This document shows positions 1-5,842 of a stretch of DNA of 11,524 nucleotides, in pieces. The stretch comes from Gemmatimonadota bacterium. GTDB lineage: Bacteria; Gemmatimonadota; Gemmatimonadetes; Gemmatimonadales; Gemmatimonadaceae. How positions within the stretch are numbered: the stretch's first letter is position 1; each line of letters starts with the position of its first letter. The notes under the pieces were generated by a model, which was not told where the DNA came from, ran no database searches, and saw nothing but the letters and a program-made list of their open reading frames with translations. The position numbers and the translations under genes are program-made. The DNA is taken from contig CANJOX010000064.1 in assembly GCA_947475795.1 (NCBI GenBank), positions 1-11,524 on the forward strand, given 5' to 3'.

Positions 1-2042
1 AGCCCGTTGCTGATCTCGGTCCACGTGGCGCCGCCGTCGTGCGTGCGATAAAAGTGCGGGCGCAGGTCATCAAGGCGGAACGTGTTCGCCGCGATGTACG
101 CGGTGCCGGCGTCGAAGTGGCCGGCGTCGATGTTGTAGATGCGCGTCCACGCCTTGATCGCGCCCGGCGTGACGTTCTTCCAGCTGGTGCCGCCGTTGGT
201 CGTGACCTGCACGTTTCCGTCATCGGTGCCGGCCCAGAGCACGCTCGCGCTCCGCGGTGACGGTGCGAGCGCGGTAATGGCACCGGCGGGCGCCGGTGTC
301 ACCGAACTGGCGTACTGGCCGGCGGTGGCCGGAACCTCCCAGGTCTGGCGCGCGAGATCGGGGCTGATGCGCGTCCAGCTCTGGCCGCGGTCGAGCGTCT
401 TCCACACCACGTTCGACGCGTAGTACAGCACGTCGGGGTTCACCGGTGAGAAGTGCAACGGCATCGTGCGCACGTTGCGGCCGAAGTTCTCGCCGTTGGG
501 GCCGCGCACGGAGAGGTCGGGACCCACGAGCACCGTTTGTCCGGTGCGCCGATTGTACTTCGACACGTTCGTGCGCTGGCTGCCGAACACGACGTCGGGA
601 TCACGCGGATCCGGCGCGGCGATCCCGTACTCCTGAATGTTGACCGGATGCCAATCGTGGAACGTGATGCGTCCGTCGTCGGAGCGGCTGTTCACGCAGG
701 CCGAGCCGGAGTCCTGCTGTCCGCTGCACACGCGATACGGGAACGCGTTGTCGGTGGTCACGTGATACATCGCGGCGGTGGGCTGCGTGTACCAGTTGCT
801 CCACGACGCGCCGCGATTGCCCGACACCACCGCCCCCTGATCGGCCACGGCGAGAATGAGGTCGGGATTGCTGGGATTCACCCAGATCTTCTGATAGTCA
901 TCACCGCCCGGTGCGCCGCGCACCGCCGACCAGGTGAGCCCGCCGTCTTCAGTGCGCCACATGACGACCGACGCGCTGTACACCACATTCTCGTTGCTCG
1001 GGTCAACGGTGATCGTGGGCAGGTCGCCACCACCGATGCGGGCGAGCGGACGATTGTCCACGAATTTCGGCGCGGCGCCCGCCGCGGACGCGGGGCCGTT
1101 CACCGCGAGATACCAGTGCTCGCCGGCATCGGTGGACTTGTAGAAGCCGATCGGTCCCGATGCGCCGGCGGGCGATCCGGTCGGCGGTGCCGCCGCGACC
1201 ATCGCGTACAGCACCTTCGGGTTGCCGGGGGCGAAGGCGATGTTCGCCTGCAGAATCGAGGGCAGTCCGACCGTGAGCTGCTTCCAGGTGGTGCCGCCGT
1301 CGGTGGACTTGAAGATGCCGTTGCCGCCCCCACCGAATCCCTGACCCTCGATGAAGCTCTGCTGCTGTTGCCAGAGCGTCGCGTACACGATGTCGGGATT
1401 CTGCGGATCGATGCGCACGTCGTTCGCGCTCGTGTACTCGTCTTTGTACAGCACGCGCTGAAACGACGCGCCACCATCGAGCGACCGGAACACGCCGCGT
1501 TCCGTGTTCGGTCCATACGGATGCCCAAGCGCCGCCACGAACAATCGGTCGGGATTCCTCGGATCGACGTCGACCATGGCGATCATCTGCGATTCGCGGA
1601 GGCCGAGATGCGCCCACGTTTTGCCGTTGTCGACCGACTTGTACATGCCGTCACCGACCGCGAGATCGGGGCGGATGATGCCGGCGCCGCTGCCCACGTA
1701 GATGACGTTTGGATTGGACGGGGCGACCGCGATGGCCCCGATCGAGCCGGTGGACTGGTCATCGAACAACGGTACCCAGTTCGAGCCGTAGTCAGTGCTG
1801 CGCCACATGCCGCCGTTGTCGAAACCGGCGTAGAACACATTGGGCTGGGTGGGCACGCCGGCGAGGGCGCGCGCGCGTCCCGCGCGCACGGGGCCGATCG
1901 CCCGCCAGTGCAGCGCACCGAGCGGGGAGGCCACGGCGGGGGCGGCAGGCTGCGCGGGCAAGATGGTCGTGGCCGGCCGCAGCACGGCGGCGAGCGTGAG
2001 CACGAGCGAGCAGCGGGCGTGCAGGGAACGCGGAGGGCGCAC
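1..2042 (-). CDS. Secreted VPS10/sortilin-like BNR (Asp-box) repeat protein, 3' end beyond window
   Basis: Partial gene: 680 residues are visible and the C-terminus lies off the left edge. Seen: an unbroken minus-strand frame with at least ten Asp-box motifs of the S-x-D-x-G-x-x-W type, including STDYGSNW (about residues 82-89), SVDNGKTW (136-143), SLDGGASF, STDGGTTW, STDAGEHW, TEDGGLTW, TLDRGQSW, TTNGGTSW and THDGGATW. Many repeats are preceded by 'D/PxNPDxxY' strands. The core begins with LHWRAIGPVRAGRARALAGV near residue 48, the usual opening of bacterial proteins annotated as 'glycosyl hydrolase/VPS10 domain'. The chosen start is GTG at 2042, directly after an in-frame TGA; it gives a signal peptide (RSLHARCSLVLTLAAVL, then an Ala/Pro stretch). 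No good Shine-Dalgarno is visible. Known: Asp-box repeats build beta-propellers, and full members usually reach roughly 1000 residues. Inferred: a periplasmic or secreted propeller that binds protein or glycan. No catalytic residues can be named, so a hydrolase function is unproven. It is the last gene seen in a three-gene minus-strand run. Confidence 0.88.
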   Translation of the reverse strand, partial: MRPPRSLHARCSLVLTLAAVLRPATTILPAQPAAPAVASPLGALHWRAIGPVRAGRARALAGVPTQPNVFYAGFDNGGMWRSTDYGSNWVPLFDDQSTGSIGAIAVAPSNPNVIYVGSGAGIIRPDLAVGDGMYKSVDNGKTWAHLGLRESQMIAMVDVDPRNPDRLFVAALGHPYGPNTERGVFRSLDGGASFQRVLYKDEYTSANDVRIDPQNPDIVYATLWQQQQSFIEGQGFGGGGNGIFKSTDGGTTWKQLTVGLPSILQANIAFAPGNPKVLYAMVAAAPPTGSPAGASGPIGFYKSTDAGEHWYLAVNGPASAAGAAPKFVDNRPLARIGGGDLPTITVDPSNENVVYSASVVMWRTEDGGLTWSAVRGAPGGDDYQKIWVNPSNPDLILAVADQGAVVSGNRGASWSNWYTQPTAAMYHVTTDNAFPYRVCSGQQDSGSACVNSRSDDGRITFHDWHPVNIQEYGIAAPDPRDPDVVFGSQRTNVSKYNRRTGQTVLVGPDLSVRGPNGENFGRNVRTMPLHFSPVNPDVLYYASNVVWKTLDRGQSWTRISPDLARQTWEVPATAGQYASSVTPAPAGAITALAPSPRSASVLWAGTDDGNVQVTTNGGTSWKNVTPGAIKAWTRIYNIDAGHFDAGTAYIAANTFRLDDLRPHFYRTHDGGATWTEISNG

Positions 2043-2079
2043 GGGTCAGCCTGGCAGAGAAAAGGGGAAACCGAGGATG

Positions 2080-2115
2080 CTGGCCAACATGCCGCGCACA
2101 GCGGCGCGCGGCCAG
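2080..2115 (-). terminator. Nested inverted repeat between two minus-strand genes (possible attenuator/terminator)
   Basis: Outer arms CTGGCC (2080-2085) and GGCCAG (2110-2115) enclose inner arms GCCGC (2091-2095) and GCGGC (2101-2105) around a 5-nt loop. On the minus-strand transcript the structure begins 4 nt after the TGA of the adhesin-E-like gene, and the following RNA is pyrimidine-rich (CCTCGGTTTCCCCTTTCTC) rather than a clean U-tract. It could be a weak terminator, an attenuator that lowers expression of the downstream VPS10-like gene, or a 3'-end stabilising hairpin. In DNA this GC-rich, short arms can arise by chance, so confidence is low. Confidence 0.3.
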
Positions 2116-2119
2116 TCGG

Positions 2120-2530
2120 TCAGCGTGGCGCGGCCGCGCACAGATGGCGCATCGCGACATCGGCCAGCGAGCCCTTGAACGATGGACCGAAGCCGGGAAT
2201 TTTCACGACCTTGTGCATCCCCACCTTCGTGCCCGCAGCATCGAGGTAGTACCAGCTTTCTTTCGTGGCCACGGTCTGTTTCGCGCAGTTGTACATCGCG
2301 ATCGTGCGCGAGCTGCGCAGGTCGCCCGCGGAATGCTTGAGCGGCGGCTGGAGCGCGACGCGCACGGTGGCGGTCACGATGCCATCGGCGCGTGACACCG
2401 ACCGGGGCTCGAGGAAGACCGGCGTGCCGACCGAGGTCTGGCCGATCTCGGTGAGTCGCTGGGCGGCCGCGGCGGGGGCCGTCGCGGTCAGCAGGACGAG
2501 GGCGAGTGCGAGCACCGGCGGAGTAGTCAT
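2120..2530 (-). CDS. Small exported protein resembling surface-adhesin E domain
   Basis: A 136-residue protein. The start at ATG 2530 is preferred over an upstream TTG at 2596, because it opens directly with a signal peptide (MTTPPVLALALVLLTATAP, cleavage near AAAAQ, residues 20-24) and avoids overlapping the preceding gene. The mature part has the layout of the Adhesin_E/surface-adhesin-like family: a short beta-rich domain with 'YNCA' mid-domain (Cys in MYNCAKQTVATKESWYYLD), a G-x-V strand (DAAGTKVGMHKV), then a P-G-F-G-P loop and a terminal 'RHLC' cysteine. The two cysteines probably form a disulfide, as in that family (inference). Known: members are small periplasmic or surface proteins, studied as adhesins in Haemophilus but common in non-pathogens with no known role. 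It lies 34 bp downstream of the plug/TonB-C gene and 77 bp upstream of the VPS10-like gene, so co-transcription is likely. The family call rests on pattern recognition. Confidence 0.72.
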   Translation of the reverse strand: MTTPPVLALALVLLTATAPAAAAQRLTEIGQTSVGTPVFLEPRSVSRADGIVTATVRVALQPPLKHSAGDLRSSRTIAMYNCAKQTVATKESWYYLDAAGTKVGMHKVVKIPGFGPSFKGSLADVAMRHLCAAAPR

Positions 2531-2564
2531 CGGGCGGACGCAGAGGGGAGCGGAGCGCGCCGCG

Positions 2565-3791
2565 TCAGCGGCGGCGGGCGGACGAGTCGGGGACAAACGT
2601 AAAGGGCAGCTGCATCACCTGCTGGACGGTCTTGCCCTGACGTACGGCCGGTATGAAGCGCTGTTCGCGCACGGCCCGCCGGACCGGTTCGATGAGCGAG
2701 CGGTGGGATGCGGTGATGGTATTGAACGTTTCGATGACCGCCTCGCCGTCCGTATCCACCACGAACTCGGCGAGGAGATCGCCCGGCACCAGGGCGTCGA
2801 ACAGGGAATCCGGATAGACCGGTCGCACGATCGCCGTGGAGTCCACGTGGGCGGCCACGTCCACGTCCGCCGCCGTGAATACCTGCAGCTCCTCGATGAG
2901 CTGGGCGATCCGCGCGGCGGGCGTGGGCTCTCCCGCCTTGCGTTTCTTTTCCCGGAACTCCCCGCGGCGCGACCAGAGCAGAATCGTACCGCAGCTGCTG
3001 CTGACGCGCTGATTGCCGAGAAATTCTACGGGGACGGCGGCGGGACCGTTGTACACTTCGATCCCCTCGAACGAGTTCGGGTCGACCGAGTCGAGGTCGA
3101 ACTCGCCGGCAAACAGCGCCTGGCCGTCGAGCCACACCAACGGGGCACACCGGTTGCCACGGATGCGCACCCGGTTGTCGAAGCCGCGCGTCTCGATGCG
3201 GATGCCCGGTACGGTGCGCAGCAGGTCGGTCATTTGATTCGGCTGGCGCCGCGCGATGTCGGCCGCGGTGAAGAAGCGGCCGCTCCCTGTTTGCAGGCGT
3301 TTGTAGAAACCCGCCATCGGCCCGCTCATGTCGCGCCGGCCAACCACCTTCACGGCGGCCAACGCCTGCGCAATCGGCGTCATCACGACGGTGGTGTCGA
3401 CCACCCGGTCCGCCCCGACAACCACCAGCAGCGATTCGGGCCGGTAGCCGATGCGGCGTATGCGCAGCCAGAGCGGGCCCGGGCTGAGACGGCTGGCCGA
3501 GAACTGGCCACTCTCGTCGGATTCGGCGACCCCGGTCACGGCGCCGAAACGGATCTGCGCGCCTCCCACCGGGACGCGGCGATCGGTTACCACCGTACCC
3601 TTGACGATGCCCGTGCCCACCGACGGCGTGGCGACCGGCACCGGCACCGGCGCGGCCGGCGGGCGCTGTGCCACGGCGGTGTCCGGCGCGGCGGCCAGCA
3701 GCGCCGCCGCGAGCACGGTGGCGGCATGCCGCCTCGCCGGCGTGAGGCGCCGCGGGGCAGAGCATGCAGGGTGAAGCATTCGTGGCAGCAT
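2565..3791 (-). CDS. Exported chimera: CarboxypepD regulatory-like domain + TonB-receptor plug + TonB C-terminal domain, no barrel
   Basis: 408 residues from ATG 3791. Domains in order: signal peptide (about 1-42, hydrophobic TVLAAALLAAAP, ending AVAQ); Pro/Val linker (43-58); carboxypeptidase-regulatory-like Ig fold (62-138: GTVVTDRRVPVGGAQIRF, SDESGQF, IRRIGYRP); TonB-dependent-receptor plug-like region (173-278: TAADIARRQPNQMTDLLRTV, GIRI, LVWLDGQ, EGIEVYNGPA, CGTILLW); TonB C-terminal domain (320-401: RPVYPDSL, LLAEFVVDTDGEAV, SLIEPVRRAVREQRFIPAV, G-K-T-V, LPFTFVP). C215 and C267 in the plug may form a disulfide. Known: plug domains gate outer-membrane barrels, whereas TonB-C contacts receptors from the inner-membrane side; here both sit in one exported chain with no barrel and no N-terminal TonB anchor beyond the signal. 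Inferred: a periplasmic or envelope adaptor. An upstream ATG (3887) is in frame but would add 32 non-signal residues and overlap the divergent gene; ATG 3779 is also possible. No start has a strong Shine-Dalgarno. Confidence 0.88.
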   Translation of the reverse strand: MLPRMLHPACSAPRRLTPARRHAATVLAAALLAAAPDTAVAQRPPAAPVPVPVATPSVGTGIVKGTVVTDRRVPVGGAQIRFGAVTGVAESDESGQFSASRLSPGPLWLRIRRIGYRPESLLVVVGADRVVDTTVVMTPIAQALAAVKVVGRRDMSGPMAGFYKRLQTGSGRFFTAADIARRQPNQMTDLLRTVPGIRIETRGFDNRVRIRGNRCAPLVWLDGQALFAGEFDLDSVDPNSFEGIEVYNGPAAVPVEFLGNQRVSSSCGTILLWSRRGEFREKKRKAGEPTPAARIAQLIEELQVFTAADVDVAAHVDSTAIVRPVYPDSLFDALVPGDLLAEFVVDTDGEAVIETFNTITASHRSLIEPVRRAVREQRFIPAVRQGKTVQQVMQLPFTFVPDSSARRR

Positions 3792-3836
3792 GGAAGACCC
3801 GGCAATGGGCTTGTGTGGTCCGTGGGTGAGGGTACC

Positions 3837-5675
3837 ATGCACCGTATGCTCAGCGCCACCCGCCGTGTCGGAAAGTTTGTCGGCCATCTGCTGTTATTCC
3901 CGCTGGCACTCTCGTGTGTTCCGCTACGGCGCAGTCCGCCAGCGGATCCGCCCATCGCCAACCGGCTCGTCTTGGCGCTCGATGGGGTCGATTACCGCGA
4001 CATCACCGCCGCACGCGCGCGCGGGCTGTTCGCGTCATTCCGGCCGCCCAGCCGGCTGGTCTCGACCTTCCCCTCCATCAGCGACATCGCGTGGCACGAC
4101 ATTCTGGGGGTGCAGCCGCCACCGGGGTACCAGCGCATCTTCTACAGCGCCCGGCAGAATGCGGTGGTCGGTGAGTTGCTCGACGCCATCACGCCGATCG
4201 AGTACGAACGGCGCATGGATCTCGCCTTCGGACTGAAGCTCCATCATCTGGCCGCTTACCTGATGTCCGATCAGGTGGCGCGCCAGGAAGTCGATGTGGA
4301 TGTGCGCCAATTCCTGTCGCGCGGCGGCCGGCCCACGATTTATGCGTACAACGTCGGTCCGGATGCGCTGCAGCATACACGCGGCGATCTTGCGAGCTAT
4401 CTCGCCCACCTGGACGCGAAGCTGATCGCGCTGCAGCGGGAGTACCGGCGGCGCACGGGGCGTGACCTCGAGCTCGTCATCTTGTCCGATCACGGGCACA
4501 ACCGCGCCGTGGCCGCGGAGTTTTTGCCGGTGGTCGAGGCCCTCAAGGCGCACGGCTTTCATGTGGCCGCGTCGCTTCGCGACCCGGGCGATGTCGCGTT
4601 CAGCGTGGACGGTGTCACCACGGGCTTCGGTGTGTTCGCGCACCCCGATTCGGTGATGCGGGTGGCGTCGCTGCTGGCGGCGCTCGATGGCGTGGCTGTG
4701 GTGTCCACCCGCGACCGCGAGGCGGGCATCGTGGTGCGGGCCGGCGAGGCCACGGCCGAAATCACGACGCGCCAACGCGGCGACACCACGCTGTACCGCT
4801 ACCGCCCGGTGACCGGCGATCCGCTGGGTTACCGCGACGTGCTGGTGCGCATGACCTACGATCACGCCGTGTCGGCGGACAGCTTCGCGACGGCGGCGAC
4901 GTGGCTGCGGTACACGGCCGCCGAGCCGTTCCCGGCCGCCCCTCCGCGCATCGTGGCGGGCCATACTGCCGTCACCCTCAACCCCGCGCCGATTCTGGTG
5001 TCGCTCGACGACAAGGTCCGCGTCGGGCTCGGCGCCGTCTCGGTGGCCAATCGCATGCGCCCGCTGGGCGGGACCCACGGGGCACTCAGCGCGACCAACT
5101 CGCTGGGGGTCGTCATGAGCAATTTCGTCGACACCCACGACGACCTCACCAGCACGGTGCGGCAGCAGTTCGGTGGATTCGACGACCTGTACGATCCGCG
5201 CTCGAAGGCGTCGTTTCTGTCCCTCTCCACACCCGCCATGCTGCGGCGCGACCGGTGGAGTGGATTCTCGGGCACCGTCGTGCCCGATGCGGTCGTGGCC
5301 CTGCCGGACAGCTCGGCGCTGCTCCTGCTGTCCCTCTCTGCCGCCGACGCACGCTGGATGGGGGCGGCGGCGCGACTGCGTCTCGAGATCCGGCGTGAGG
5401 GACATGGGGCGACGGGTGACGGCGTGACGGCCAACGGCGACAGCGCTCCCTCCGCGTGGACGCGCTCCCCCGACGGGCGGGCGCTCGTGATCGCGGCCTC
5501 GGCACTGTCGCTGGATCGGCAGCCGCCGTGGTCGGCGCTCGTGCTGCGCGTGGTGGCCGACCGCGACCGCGACCCGGAGACCACACCGAACGGGGCGCGT
5601 CGCCGCGTGGCATCGCGCACGCTGGCCACGCTCCGCGTGCGCACGGATGGGCGCGGTGCGGTGTCGCCGTACTGA
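3837..5675 (+). CDS. Exported alkaline-phosphatase-superfamily protein (type I phosphodiesterase/nucleotide pyrophosphatase-like)
   Basis: 612 residues. ATG 3837 is chosen because GTGAGGG lies just upstream and the N-terminus is a signal peptide (HLLLFPLALSC, residues 17-27). C27 could be a lipoprotein cysteine, but the lipobox is imperfect. Seen: a full set of superfamily residues in the right order: D49 (LVLALDG), S82 in FPSISDIAWHDILG as candidate nucleophile (S80 is an alternative), D176 and H180 (GPDALQHT), D218 and H219 (ILSDHGHN), H414 (GGTHGAL). Known: these positions bind two metals and carry the covalent phospho-intermediate in phosphodiesterases and nucleotide pyrophosphatases. Inferred: a periplasmic or lipid-anchored metal-dependent phosphodiesterase or phosphatase; the substrate cannot be read from sequence. 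After H414 come almost 200 further residues, and from about 480 a beta-rich tail (ALLLLSLSAADARW, WSALVLRVVADRD) of unknown function. A long antisense open frame over this gene is a GC-content shadow. It is divergent from the plug/TonB-C gene by only 45 bp. Confidence 0.85.
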   Translation: MHRMLSATRRVGKFVGHLLLFPLALSCVPLRRSPPADPPIANRLVLALDGVDYRDITAARARGLFASFRPPSRLVSTFPSISDIAWHDILGVQPPPGYQRIFYSARQNAVVGELLDAITPIEYERRMDLAFGLKLHHLAAYLMSDQVARQEVDVDVRQFLSRGGRPTIYAYNVGPDALQHTRGDLASYLAHLDAKLIALQREYRRRTGRDLELVILSDHGHNRAVAAEFLPVVEALKAHGFHVAASLRDPGDVAFSVDGVTTGFGVFAHPDSVMRVASLLAALDGVAVVSTRDREAGIVVRAGEATAEITTRQRGDTTLYRYRPVTGDPLGYRDVLVRMTYDHAVSADSFATAATWLRYTAAEPFPAAPPRIVAGHTAVTLNPAPILVSLDDKVRVGLGAVSVANRMRPLGGTHGALSATNSLGVVMSNFVDTHDDLTSTVRQQFGGFDDLYDPRSKASFLSLSTPAMLRRDRWSGFSGTVVPDAVVALPDSSALLLLSLSAADARWMGAAARLRLEIRREGHGATGDGVTANGDSAPSAWTRSPDGRALVIAASALSLDRQPPWSALVLRVVADRDRDPETTPNGARRRVASRTLATLRVRTDGRGAVSPY

Positions 5676-5743
5676 CCGACGGCCTCCCCGACGCACGGGC
5701 GACGGCACGAACGGCGGGGCTAACTGATCGCGTGCCCGCGCCG

Positions 5744-5749
5744 TACAAT
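5744..5749 (+). promoter_or_regulatory. Possible -10 hexamer (TACAAT) upstream of tricorn-like gene
   Basis: TACAAT stands out as an AT-rich hexamer in the GC-rich 167-bp gap before the protease gene and differs by one base from the sigma-70 -10 consensus. No convincing -35 lies 16-18 bp upstream (the region reads CTAACTG). If used, transcription would start near 5756 and the leader would include the hairpin at 5768-5794. Weak evidence. Confidence 0.2.
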
Positions 5750-5767
5750 GCGCATTGGCTGTCATGG

Positions 5768-5794
5768 GCCGCGACCGGTTTCCGCCGTCGCGGC
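5768..5794 (+). other. Perfect 8-bp GC-rich hairpin in the gap before the protease gene
   Basis: GCCGCGAC (5768-5775) and GTCGCGGC (5787-5794) are exact reverse complements around an 11-nt loop that itself contains CGG-TTT-CCG. A G-U and a G-C pair (5767/5795 and 5766/5796) can extend the stem to ten. It lies 92 nt after the phosphodiesterase stop and 48 nt before the protease ATG. There is no U-tract after it, so a classical intrinsic terminator is unlikely; a leader-RNA structure, a processing site or an operator are possible. Confidence 0.4.
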
Positions 5795-5842
5795 TCCTCC
5801 GTGGTCGTTCCATCACCGTTCCCGCGGCCCACCGGCGCACTC

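Noticed and set aside
453..2249. 598-residue plus-strand open frame over the VPS10-like gene
   Set aside because: Arg/His/Ala/Gly-rich translation without family motifs; the minus strand has ten Asp-box repeats in one unbroken frame over the same DNA. It is a shadow of high GC at third positions.
2531..2596. TTG start at 2596 for the adhesin-E-like gene
   Set aside because: It would place 22 polar residues before the signal peptide and overlap the upstream gene by 32 bp; ATG 2530 fits better.
2265..3836. Upstream extension of the phosphodiesterase frame (open from 2265)
   Set aside because: The extension has no motif, is antisense to two well-supported genes, and the internal ATG 3837 has a ribosome-binding site and a signal peptide.
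4035..5840. 601-residue minus-strand open frame over the phosphodiesterase gene
   Set aside because: Low-information Arg/His-rich translation; the plus strand carries the complete set of alkaline-phosphatase-superfamily residues.
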